Positions 8,889 to 16,708 of a stretch of DNA of 55,635 nt are shown one piece after another. Source of the DNA: Streptomyces wedmorensis (GTDB taxonomy: Bacteria > Actinomycetota > Actinomycetes > Streptomycetales > Streptomycetaceae); the NCBI RefSeq assembly GCF_000716445.1, contig NZ_JNWK01000046.1, positions 1 to 55,635 of the forward strand, read 5' to 3'. Within the stretch, counting starts at the first letter, position 1. Every line of letters starts with the position of its first letter. The notes beneath the pieces were generated by a model. It saw only the letters and a list, made by a program, of their open reading frames with translations. It did not search any database and was not told the origin of the DNA. The translations under genes and the position numbers were made by a program.

Positions 8889-9040
8889 GCGCGAACGGGC
8901 CTCTCACCTCAGCCGTCATCAAGAACGGCTGCGCGACGATGCCCCGTACGGACGGGTCGAAGTCGGCGAAGAAGAGCCTCGCCAGCTCCAGGCGACTCTC
9001 GTGGATCACGTGATCGCGCAGTGTGGCCGACCGCGAAATC
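8889..9040 (-). pseudogene. TnsA-like transposase endonuclease fragment
   Basis: The minus-strand frame reads RDHVIHESRLELARLFFADF, then DPSVRGIVAQPFLMTAEVRG. This is the central part of TnsA-type heteromeric transposase endonucleases of Streptomyces, including the catalytic Glu of HESRLE. The next expected element (a basic run followed by the catalytic Asp) is absent because the sequence switches to the neighbouring transposase tail at 8885-8890. Upstream the frame hits a stop near 9085. Both ends are therefore missing and the product cannot be active. The rest of 8586-9260 shows no intact gene. Confidence 0.6.
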
Positions 9041-9263
9041 CTGGACCCTACAGCGCAGATGTGGGCGCCCCTGGGGTTCTGGGATGGACGTCAACGAGAT
9101 GGTTTGGCTCATGGACGTGCCGGACAAGTGGCCAGTCAAAGCCTGGCTTCGGCAGCACTCGTGGGGCGAGTTACCGTGGGCACCGTGCGACTGGTCCATC
9201 GGGCCGGAGCCGAGTCTCTCCCCGGCATCAATGCGAACTCGGGTGGTTTGCCCTGAACCAACT

Positions 9264-9291
9264 GGCCCGCCCTCACGTATGAGGGCGGGCC
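9264..9291. terminator. perfect 12-bp hairpin terminator
   Basis: Arms 9264-9275 and 9280-9291 are perfectly complementary around a CGTA loop. The hairpin lies about 75 bases beyond the stop of the minus-strand small secreted protein (9365). It is probably that gene's terminator and also insulates the transposon debris. Confidence 0.75.
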
Positions 9292-9364
9292 GTTGCCGCT
9301 GGCCGTGCGTGGGCACGGGGTGCGGGTTTTCTCAGTGATGCCTACTGCCTGGTGGGGCCGAAGG

Positions 9365-9598
9365 TCAGTGGACGCCGAAGTAGGTGAACTCCTCGCCCTT
9401 TTCCCAACCGCTGTCCGAGCAGGAACCGGTGAAGATGGTGCCGTAGACGGACGGAACGCCGGTCGCCGAACAGTGCGAGGTGAAGCCGGCGCCGCCGCCG
9501 TCGAAGCCGCCGATTCCGACACCGTCGTGCGCGAGCGCGCCGCCCGCGCCGACCAACACGATGCCCACGGCCAGGACAGACGCGACCAGAGAACGCAT
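9365..9598 (-). CDS. small secreted hypothetical protein
   Basis: A 77-residue protein. Residues 1-24 are a clear Sec signal peptide (MRSLVASVLAVGIVLVG followed by AGGALAHDG, cleavage probably after ALA). The mature part is about 52 residues, glycine-rich at the start (GVGIGGFDGGGAGF). It has two cysteines (SHCSATG and GSCSDSG) that could form one disulfide, and ends EEFTYFGVH. GAGGAG lies five bases upstream of ATG 9598; a GTG at 9604 is in frame but overlaps that site. It resembles the many small secreted proteins of streptomycetes without known function. It lacks chaplin hallmarks. No neighbour suggests a role. The 9605-10177 stretch upstream holds nothing I can support beyond this gene's presumed promoter. 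Confidence 0.65.
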   Translation of the reverse strand: MRSLVASVLAVGIVLVGAGGALAHDGVGIGGFDGGGAGFTSHCSATGVPSVYGTIFTGSCSDSGWEKGEEFTYFGVH

Positions 9599-10177
9599 AA
9601 CCACTCCTCAGAATCTTCGAATGACGTGCCGGAATGTGCCCGTCGCGCGGTCAAACGCGACAGCGGGCAACGAGATACGGCATCTCACTCCAATGCCGGA
9701 CAAGGGATTAGGGGGCCGCTGACGTGCAGAAACGATGCTTTCCAAACGTGCGTTGATAATTTCCCCCGCCTCGGCAAGTCGGCCATTGTCACCCTCGCGC
9801 CGCTACGGCCTTCCGCCTGCGCCTCCTTGCACGCGGTGCTCGCGCGTTCCGCGGATTACGCCATTGGCGTGAGCAGCTTGTGCGCATTCGAAGCGCCGTC
9901 CTCTACTCCGACCCTCCTGAACGATCGCATCCTCGGACTCTGTCGAACGATGGGCTCCGCTGGCAGGTCATGAGGACGAGGGGGCCGATGGCGCGTCGGT
10001 CGTCACGACCGACCAGAGTCGTCGAAGTCGTCATCGCGCTGACCGATGCGGCATGGCCTTCCGGTAGAGGAACCTCCGAGCATCCATTCATCCCTGTGCC
10101 CAGGTGGCGACCGTTCTCCTTTGACTGGCCTGGAGCCACGGGCACGCTGAGACGGAGGACCGGCAGTAGTACCGGCG

Positions 10178-10816
10178 TCATGCGAGCCGGGACTGTTCCA
10201 GGAGCGAGGGCCCGGCGGCTAGATGGGCTGCGATGCGGGTGATGGTCCGGGGGTTGTCCTCGAAGAGGTGGGCGTGCATGCCTGTGGATTGGGCGGCGGT
10301 GATGTTGACGGCGACGTCGTCGATGAAGAGGCAGTGTTCCGGCTGTACGTCCAGGGTGGCGCAGACGGTTTCGAAGGCCCGGGGGTCGGGCTTTTCGATG
10401 CCGATCTCGTGGGAGTAGACGATCTCGTCGACGAGTTCGTCGAAGTGGTACAGCGTTGTTTCCCGTTCTCGGGCGCCGACGAAGCTGTTGCTCAGGATGC
10501 CCAGTCGGCAATGGCCGCGGAGTCCGCGCACGTAGTCGATGAGCTCGTCGTTGGGCGTGCCCAGGTACTCCGTCCAGAGGTCGGCCATGAAGGCGTCGGT
10601 ATCCGCGGTGGAGAGGTCCAGACGAGTTGCCAGCTGTTCGTGTACGTCGCGCTCGCTGATGGTTCCGAGACTGCCGGCGTGCCACACGTCGTGCATTCGC
10701 GCGTTCACGGTGCCGGGTGGGAGGTGCAGGCGTTGTTCCCACCGTTGCACCCATCCCGTGTCCGGTGTGAACTCCAGTACGCCCCCGATGTCGAGAATGA
10801 CGCAGGTCGTCGTCAC
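10178..10816 (-). CDS. HAD superfamily hydrolase (subfamily IA-like)
   Basis: A 212-residue cytosolic hydrolase. Motif I is LDIGGVL, with the nucleophile Asp at residue 9 and Gly in the second Asp position, as in YihX-like and epoxide-hydrolase N-domain HADs. A helical cap follows (residues about 15-85). Motif II is LGILSNSF, motif III EKPDPRAF with the Lys, and motif IV CLFIDDVAVN with the paired Asp. All catalytic elements except the second motif I Asp are present, so phosphatase or dehalogenase-type chemistry is possible. The start is GTG 10816, preceded by GGGGGAG at good spacing. The gene is transcribed in the same direction as the tRNA upstream of it. Confidence 0.82.
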   Translation of the reverse strand: MTTTCVILDIGGVLEFTPDTGWVQRWEQRLHLPPGTVNARMHDVWHAGSLGTISERDVHEQLATRLDLSTADTDAFMADLWTEYLGTPNDELIDYVRGLRGHCRLGILSNSFVGARERETTLYHFDELVDEIVYSHEIGIEKPDPRAFETVCATLDVQPEHCLFIDDVAVNITAAQSTGMHAHLFEDNPRTITRIAAHLAAGPSLLEQSRLA

Positions 10817-10958
10817 GTGAACTCCCCCTCTTCGTCCTGGCTGACCCGCGAGCGTGGGCCGCGCGCTGGTGTGGACGTCGGGGGACCCTCTCCTGCCACT
10901 CCTCCTCGGCAGCGAGCTCACGGCTGGGCTGAATCGGCGGGAGGTGGCGGTAGTGCCT

Positions 10959-11035
10959 TGGCAGGGGTGACAGGAGTCGAACCTGCGACATCCGGTTTTG
11001 GAGACCGGCGCTCTGGCCATCTGAGCTACACCCCT
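10959..11035 (-). tRNA. tRNA-Trp (anticodon CCA)
   Basis: Reverse-strand cloverleaf: acceptor AGGGGTG pairs with CACCCCT. The D-arm begins TAGCTCAG. The anticodon stem CCGGT/ACCGG encloses the loop CTCCAAA with CCA (complement of 10999-11001). The T-arm contains GGTTCGACTCC. The discriminator is G, and the 3' CCA is encoded (10959-10961). In S. coelicolor-type genomes the tRNA-Trp gene sits next to secE-nusG. Here its neighbours are a HAD hydrolase and an ADP-ribosylglycohydrolase, so this may be an additional copy. No integrase is present. Confidence 0.93.
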
Positions 11036-11187
11036 TCGGTGTGCGGATAGCTTCGCACTCCGGTGGCCTCGCGTGCCAGCCAATATTTCGGTCGGCCGGA
11101 CGAGGGGCAGGCAGGGGCGTCCTTGTGAGGTGCCTGCCCGCCCGGAACGGGAATGTGCGGGTGGCGTCGAGTGGTGATACTGGTCCG

Positions 11188-12117
11188 ATGATCGACGTAC
11201 CACTCGCTGTATGGGATTCGCTGAACGGGCTGGCCTTCGGGGACGCGTTCGGTGACCGCTGGTTCGGGATTCTGCGTCGGGAGGGCGTGGAGCGGCTGGA
11301 GGCGCGTACGTTGCCGGCGGAGGCGTTGTGGAGGTGGAGCGACGACACGGCGCAGGCTGTCGTTCTCGTGCGGGAGCTCGCCGAGGGCGACGGGATCGTG
11401 GACCTGGATCGCCTCGCCGCGGGGCTTGCTGGGGCCTATGCCGAGGACACGCACCGTGGGTACGGGGCGTCGATGCACGACGTGCTGCGGCGGATCGGTG
11501 CGGGCGAGCCTTGGCAGGGAGTGGTCGCAGGGCAGTTCGGTGGCCAGGGTTCCTGGGGGAACGGGGCAGCCATGCGTGTGGCGCCGCTGGGTGCGTGGCA
11601 TGCCGACGACCTCGGCACGGTCGTGGAACAGGCCGCGCGTCAGAGTGCGGTCTCGCATCACCATCCGGAGGCCGTCGCCGGGGCGGTGGCGGTCGCCGTG
11701 GGTGCGGCGCTGGCGGCTCGTAGTCGGGGAGGTCCCGCTCCGGCGCGACAGGACTTCCTCCACGCCGTCGCCGAGCAGCTCCCGGTGAGTGATGTCCGGT
11801 CGGGAGTGCGGATCGCGGCGCGGATGCCGGACCGCACTTCGGTCCGGCACGCCGCGGAGGTGCTCGGTTCCGGGTACCGCATGTCCGGTCCCGACACCGT
11901 CCCGTACGCCCTGTGGTGTGCCGCGGGGCACCTCGACGACCTGCACGAGGGCCTGTGGTTCACCGTCGCCGGACTTGGCGACATCGACACCACGTGCGCC
12001 ATCGCGGGCGGCGTGATCGCGGCTCGTACGGGTGTGGCCGACCTTCCTCAGGCGTGGCACGCGGCCCGCGAGCCGCTACCGCCGATCGTGTCCGGGCGAG
12101 GGCACCTGTCGGGGTGA
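11188..12117 (+). CDS. ADP-ribosylglycohydrolase family protein
   Basis: A 309-residue protein of the ARH/DraG fold. It shows the N-terminal Mg-binding element (GLAFGDAFGDRWFG then WRWSDDTAQAVVLV, with the Asp-Asp-Thr) and the C-terminal metal motif GDIDTTCAIAGGVIAARTG. These are the residues that hold the two metals in ADP-ribose hydrolases that strip ADP-ribose from proteins or nucleic acids. The middle GSWGNGAAMRVAPLG segment is also family-typical. It begins at ATG 11188; an earlier in-frame ATG at 11041 would run into the tRNA and is unlikely. No ADP-ribosyltransferase is adjacent; the only other ADP-ribose-linked gene in the window is the NADAR gene at 38541. Confidence 0.85.
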   Translation: MIDVPLAVWDSLNGLAFGDAFGDRWFGILRREGVERLEARTLPAEALWRWSDDTAQAVVLVRELAEGDGIVDLDRLAAGLAGAYAEDTHRGYGASMHDVLRRIGAGEPWQGVVAGQFGGQGSWGNGAAMRVAPLGAWHADDLGTVVEQAARQSAVSHHHPEAVAGAVAVAVGAALAARSRGGPAPARQDFLHAVAEQLPVSDVRSGVRIAARMPDRTSVRHAAEVLGSGYRMSGPDTVPYALWCAAGHLDDLHEGLWFTVAGLGDIDTTCAIAGGVIAARTGVADLPQAWHAAREPLPPIVSGRGHLSG

Positions 12118-12264
12118 CCCAAGGCCGTACCCGCCGAGGCTCGTCACGTGCCGGGGGCAAGTGCCGGCGGGTGGCCCCGGGCCCTGGGTTCATCGGCGTA
12201 CGGGAGCTTCCATGGGCGCCGTCCATCCATCGTCCAGGTCGGCGGCCCGTGTCCGCTGCCAGGG

Positions 12265-13905
12265 TTACGCCTGGCAGGTCAGGTCGCGTGTGGGGAGCTG
12301 ACCCGTGCGCAGGTAGGCGTTGACGTGGTCGTCGACGCAGGTGTTGCCGTATTCGCCGTACAGGCCGTGCTGACGGGCGCCCTGGACGGTGAGCAGTCGG
12401 GAGCTCGGCCATTGGCGGCGCATGGCGGTGGCGCCGGAGTAGAGGGTGCGGGGGTCGCCGGTGGCGTTGACGAGGAGGGCCGGAATGTCGTTGTCGAGCT
12501 GGGTCGGTGGCTCGGTGGGGCGGTCCCAGAATTCGCACGGGGTGATGTTGTTGGCCAGGGGCCCGGTGAGGGAGGAGACCTTGCGGGACTTCTCGACGGC
12601 GCGCCAGTAGGTGCCGACGCCTCGTCGCTCGGCGACGTCGCCGCAGAGGATCGCGGTCATCTGGCTGGAGGGGGCCGATCCCGCTCCGGTGAGGAGGAAC
12701 TCCAGTTGGCCGGCGAGTGCTTCGGACGGTTCGACGGGCTTTCGGTCCGCCGCGCGCGCCAGGATGCGGGCGGTGTCGGCGAGGGCGGTGCGGCGCTCGT
12801 CGAGGTCGCTGCCGAGGCCGCCTACGAAGAGGGACGGAAGGACGTGCTCGTCGAGCTGGTACGTCGTGCCGATCCTGAGCGGTTCCTGCGCGGCGGCGGC
12901 GAGTATGCGGTTCACCGTCGCCAGGACCTCGCCTCGCGTGGCGCCCAGGCCGAAGGTGTCGTGCCGTGCGGCCGCCCATGAAGCCCACGCGCGTAGGGCG
13001 GCCTCGTTGGCCGTCTCGGCGCCGCGCAGGAGGGTCTGGTTGTACTGCTCCGGGGTGTTGACGCCGTCGAGCACCATGCGGTCGGTGCGGCCGGGGAAGA
13101 GCTGTGTGTAGACCTCGCCGAGATAGCTGCCGTAGGAGTAGCCGAGGTACGAGAGGGCGCCTTCGCCGAGGGCCGCGCGGATGACGTCCATGTCGCGGGC
13201 CGTGTTGCGGGTGGTGACGTGCGGCAGGACGTCGCCGTGCGCGCGCTTGCACTGCTTGGCGAGTTCGCGTGCGACGGTGACCTCGTCGCGGTACGCCGCC
13301 AGGTTGGACCCCGCAGAGCGGAAGAAGGCGGATCCAAGGTCCCAGCCGCAGTCCAGCGGGGTGCTGCGGCCGACGAAGCGCGGGTCCATGCCGATCAGGT
13401 CGTACCGGCCTGCGACATCTCCCATCACCTTCGGCTTGGTGAGGGGCATGTGGAGGCTGGGGCCGGCCGGTCCGCCGTCGTTGAGCAGCAGCGCGCCGAC
13501 GCGGTGCGCTGCGTCCGTGGCCTTCAGGCGGGATACGGCGACGGTGATGGTGCGGCCGGCAGGGTCGGTGTAGTCGAGCGGGACGGTGACGTCGGCGCAT
13601 GCGGCGCCGGCGTCGTCCAGTGCCCGGCCGAGTGCGTCGGAGGCGTCGAGGGAGCACGTGTGCCAGTGGAGTCGCTGGCTGTGGAAGCGGGCCAGCGGGT
13701 CCTGGTCCGTGCCGGTGGTGCCGTTCGCAGAGGCAGGGGTCAGGGTCGCTGCGGAACTGGTGCCGGTGGAGTCGGTGGCGGTGGTGGTCGTCGTCGCGGA
13801 CGTGGTGTCGGTGGACGTGGTGGCGCCTGCGGCCGTGGTCGTCGCGGTGGCGGTGAGCACCACCGCGCATGCCGCGAGCAACCGGATGCGTCGGGAAGTT
13901 GACAT
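12265..13905 (-). CDS. secreted tripeptidyl aminopeptidase-like alpha/beta hydrolase
   Basis: A 546-residue secreted serine peptidase. The N-terminal signal peptide (RIRLLAACAVVLTATATTTA) is followed by a Thr/Ser-rich low-complexity spacer to about residue 65. The hydrolase domain contains an oxyanion-hole region (LLNDGGPAGPS, where family members have NPGGPG), the nucleophile elbow GYSYGSYLG, and a C-terminal TAP-like domain with ATGDPRTLYSGA (Asp) and GARQHGLYG (His). This is the build of the SlpD/SlpE and tripeptidyl aminopeptidase group of Streptomyces, which removes N-terminal tripeptides outside the cell. The start ATG 13905 precedes the signal peptide directly. A small inverted repeat GTGGT/ACCAC at 13923-13933 lies just upstream. 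The gene is convergent with the ADP-ribosylglycohydrolase. Confidence 0.88.
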   Translation of the reverse strand: MSTSRRIRLLAACAVVLTATATTTAAGATTSTDTTSATTTTTATDSTGTSSAATLTPASANGTTGTDQDPLARFHSQRLHWHTCSLDASDALGRALDDAGAACADVTVPLDYTDPAGRTITVAVSRLKATDAAHRVGALLLNDGGPAGPSLHMPLTKPKVMGDVAGRYDLIGMDPRFVGRSTPLDCGWDLGSAFFRSAGSNLAAYRDEVTVARELAKQCKRAHGDVLPHVTTRNTARDMDVIRAALGEGALSYLGYSYGSYLGEVYTQLFPGRTDRMVLDGVNTPEQYNQTLLRGAETANEAALRAWASWAAARHDTFGLGATRGEVLATVNRILAAAAQEPLRIGTTYQLDEHVLPSLFVGGLGSDLDERRTALADTARILARAADRKPVEPSEALAGQLEFLLTGAGSAPSSQMTAILCGDVAERRGVGTYWRAVEKSRKVSSLTGPLANNITPCEFWDRPTEPPTQLDNDIPALLVNATGDPRTLYSGATAMRRQWPSSRLLTVQGARQHGLYGEYGNTCVDDHVNAYLRTGQLPTRDLTCQA

Positions 13906-14091
13906 GCCATCACGCTAGGACGGTGGTCACCACTGTTCACTCCGGGAAGTCCCCGAAACGGCTCGGGGCCTCCCCTGAGAAAACCCCGGCCTGGCCGTGC
14001 GTCGAACGTGCTTCTTGTGCTGTGGTTGATCACGCTTCATGGGCCGGAGAGATCTCGGCCATCAATGGGTGGCCGCGATCAGCACACCTGC

Positions 14092-14511
14092 CTACAGCTC
14101 GTAGTCCTGGGCCAACTCCTCCCAACGAATGCTGCGAAGCGCAAGATCAGCGTCCTCTCCTGCCGGCACCTCCGGGCCGGGCTGGAACCAGGCGACCACG
14201 AGGGTGGAACCGTCCATTGCCCGGTCAAGCGGCGCGGAGTCGAAGACCCCGACGCAGAACACGGAGGGCAGCACCTCGACGGGACCGAAGGCACCGGCGG
14301 CCTCGTCCGGGTAGTGGCGGGAGGGCGGAACGAAATGGACCGGCGTGGAGGAGAATGCGCCTTCGGCATGGCGCTGGAGCCAACTGACCTTGAGGTCGTT
14401 GATGCGCTTGCACGGGTAGCCCTCCAGCATCCCCGCGTAGGTCGAAGACATGCGTAGCTCGGTGAGCCGGATCGAACGACCGGACGAGAGGACTATGTGA
14501 CCCAGTGACAT
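14092..14511 (-). CDS. conserved hypothetical protein
   Basis: A 139-residue cytosolic protein with no recognised domain. It starts MSLGHIVLSSGRSIRLTELR, contains YAGMLEGYPCKRIND and VVAWFQPGPEVPAGEDADLA, and ends IRWEELAQDYEL. This last phrase is common in orphan Streptomyces proteins that sit near contact-dependent or nuclease genes, but I would not infer a role from that. The composition is mixed (not arginine-rich like the shadow frames) and GC3 is high. ATG 14511 has no strong ribosome binding site. The 14512-14757 stretch upstream contains no supported gene. Confidence 0.6.
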   Translation of the reverse strand: MSLGHIVLSSGRSIRLTELRMSSTYAGMLEGYPCKRINDLKVSWLQRHAEGAFSSTPVHFVPPSRHYPDEAAGAFGPVEVLPSVFCVGVFDSAPLDRAMDGSTLVVAWFQPGPEVPAGEDADLALRSIRWEELAQDYEL

Positions 14512-14757
14512 GCCGCCACCCTATGCACAAGATTCACTTCCGACACACCGCCCGGGTGGGACCGAAGTTGACCACCAGGGGGCAGGCGGCGGAGGAAGGG
14601 TGAGGTGGTCCGCACATCTGCGGACGCGGCATCAACACAGCGTCGACCGAGCGCCGCTGACTCGTGTGTGCGTCGGGGATTGCCCCGGCCGGCGGGGCGT
14701 TCTTGTTGATCATGTTCTGGCTGATGGGCAAAGTCAGAGGTGCTGCCCTGAGTCGGG

Positions 14758-15567
14758 GTGGGGGCAGGGGTCGAACTCATCGATCAGGAGGGGTCGGAGT
14801 GCCGGGGCAGCCTGAACGGCACGCTGGGGGTGGCGATCGGAGTGAAGGGGCGGATCACCTGGACAAGCGAGACGGACTTCGACACTCCGCTCGGTCTGTC
14901 GATGGGCCGCGGGACCGTGCTGTGCGCTGAGGTGGACGGCTGGGAGCAGCACTTGTGCACGACCCATGTCGCCAATTTCGGCGAGGACGTCAAGGCGGGG
15001 AGGCTGGCGGCCGCGACAGCCGACCAGTACTACAAGGAGCAGATCGACACGGTCGCCGCGGTGGCAGGGAGCTTTCCGTCGGTGGTTCTCGGTGGGGACT
15101 TCAACACGAGTGTCCAGGACCGGCTCCAGAAGCTCTACAGCATGATGTCGGAGTGCGATCAGCGGTCGTATCTCCCGGGTGACGCGGCCAACGAGATCAC
15201 CAAGGTCACGCGCGCGATGGAGGTGAACGACGGCAATCCGGCGGGTGAGCCTGTGGATTACGCGATCACTTCGCAGGGCGAGTTCCTGACGTCGAAGATC
15301 GACTATCTGTTCTCCACGGACGGGTTCACCGGCTGTGACTCGTGGACGAGTCTGGGCGACTGGACGGACTACTCGGACTCGGTGCAGCCCGACTGCAGGC
15401 TCAAGCCGGGTGACAAGTCGTGGCTGCCGAAGTGCACGCCCGGTGCTGAGGCGTACTCCGATCACACCCCTGTCTACGGCCGGACCCAGGGTGGGCCGAA
15501 GCTGTCGTGGGGGCTGGACTCCGCCGGTGGGCTCATGGGTGGTTCTGGTGGGTACACCGGTCGCTGA
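14758..15567 (+). pseudogene. endonuclease/exonuclease/phosphatase domain, N-terminally truncated
   Basis: The frame encodes the C-terminal two thirds of an EEP (DNase I-like) hydrolase: LCTTHVANFG, the catalytic VVLGGDFNTS and the closing motif YSDHTPVYG. The N-terminal part with signal peptide, the first beta sheet and the catalytic Asn/Glu is absent, and no start upstream restores it. After the EEP domain the frame enters a LamG-like sequence (LSWGLDSAGG) and stops at 15565-15567. The LamG domain continues in a different frame from the overlapping gene at 15507. In related Streptomyces proteins EEP and LamG belong to one secreted polypeptide, so I read 14758-16502 as one gene broken twice: a 5' deletion and a frameshift near 15550-15565. 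Confidence 0.65.
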
Positions 15568-16502
15568 CCGGAGGCGGTTCCTGGAGCGCGGAGCACGGTG
15601 GTTCGCTCGCGCTGAACGGCTCGGACGGTGCTGTCACCGCGGGCGGGCCCGTGATCGATACCCGGCGGAGTTTCACCGTTTCAGCGTGGGCGAAGGTCGA
15701 CGTGGACGCCGGGACTTCGGTGGTGCTCGCGCAGGACGGGCAGATCATCAGCGGAATGATGCTGTGGTTCGACAAGCCCGACAGTACGTGGCGGTTCGGC
15801 ATGCCGAAGACGGACAGTCCGACCTGGAACGTCGACCAGGCGCGCGCCCCCGCGACGGTGGGCGTGTGGACGAGGCTCACGGGAACGTACGACGCGGCCG
15901 CCGAGACGGTCACTCTCTACGTCGACGGTGAGAAGAAGGGCACGGCCACGCACACCGCTCCTTGGGCTGCGGCCGGGCCGTTCGTCGTCGGCCGGGACAA
16001 GGTCAACGGTGTGAACAACGCCTACTTCAAGGGGTCGGTACAGCGTGTCGAGGCCTTCGACTACGCCATGCGGGACGCACAGGCCTCCTCTCATGCCCGC
16101 ACGATGACCGCCCCCACCGGCAAGGGCACCGCGATGAAGGACGCTCCCTACGTCTCGCTGTCACAGGGCTGCCACGGTCCGGTCGAGCAGTTCCAACTTG
16201 ACTTCGGCACCGCGACCAGCCTCACCCCGACGCTGAAGAGCTACGTCGTGCACCCCGATCCGTCCCGGCAGATCTGGGCCGAGTTCTCGATCTGGGACAC
16301 GACCGACCCGAGCCGGCCGCAGCCCATCGTGTTGGGCGGGTCCGGGTCGGCGAGCGGCAAGGTGACGGGGCGCGGCGCCGTCTCCGTCACGGCCCCGCAG
16401 CTCGTCCCCGGGCACAGCTACGGGTGGCGGGTGCGTGCCAACGACGGCACCACCACGTCGCCTGTCTCCGCGGACTGCCACTTCACGGCCCCCGCGAGCT
16501 GA
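15507..16502 (+). CDS. LamG (concanavalin-like) domain protein, frameshifted remainder
   Basis: Residues about 20-200 form a LamG jellyroll: GGSWSAEHGGSLALNGSDG, VIDTRRSFTVSAWAKVD, WTRLTGTYDAAAETVTLYVD and the closing GSVQRVEAFDYAM. Residues about 210-331 form a beta-rich fibronectin-like module ending GHSYGWRVRANDGTTTSPVS. Such modules bind carbohydrate or cell-surface ligands in large secreted Streptomyces proteins. There is no signal peptide. The first ATG (15507) lies inside the upstream nuclease frame and gives a non-LamG leader, so this segment is probably not translated alone. The sense continues from the nuclease frame at about 15560. A strong terminator follows at 16527. Confidence 0.6.
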   Translation: MGAGLRRWAHGWFWWVHRSLTGGGSWSAEHGGSLALNGSDGAVTAGGPVIDTRRSFTVSAWAKVDVDAGTSVVLAQDGQIISGMMLWFDKPDSTWRFGMPKTDSPTWNVDQARAPATVGVWTRLTGTYDAAAETVTLYVDGEKKGTATHTAPWAAAGPFVVGRDKVNGVNNAYFKGSVQRVEAFDYAMRDAQASSHARTMTAPTGKGTAMKDAPYVSLSQGCHGPVEQFQLDFGTATSLTPTLKSYVVHPDPSRQIWAEFSIWDTTDPSRPQPIVLGGSGSASGKVTGRGAVSVTAPQLVPGHSYGWRVRANDGTTTSPVSADCHFTAPAS

Positions 16503-16526
16503 CCTGCGGAGGATCTCCGATCCGGC

Positions 16527-16561
16527 GTCGCCCCGGGGCACACGGTGTGCTCCGGGGCGAC
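16527..16561. terminator. hairpin terminator after the LamG gene
   Basis: Arms starting GTCGCCCCGG at 16527 and ending CCGGGGCGAC at 16561 pair over about 16 positions with one or two mismatches around a short loop. The hairpin lies 25 bases after the LamG stop. Confidence 0.75.
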
Positions 16562-16708
16562 CCCGGTGGGGGTGCCCGAGTGTCCGGGGTGCCCCGGTTC
16601 CCCGGGTGCCACGGCGGGATGACGGAACGCCGCATGGTGACCGCCCGTTCGGGGTGTGCGGCGAGGGGGGTGGGCTGCGCGATGTGGTGGGTGCTGCGGC
16701 GGTGGGTA

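Noticed and set aside
10160..11040. Integrated element anchored in tRNA-Trp
   Set aside because: No integrase gene and no duplicated tRNA 3' end were seen within the window, so an attachment site is not claimed.
13740..13905. Repeat-rich region as a separate element
   Set aside because: The Thr/Ser repeats are the low-complexity spacer after the signal peptide of the secreted peptidase, not an independent repeat.
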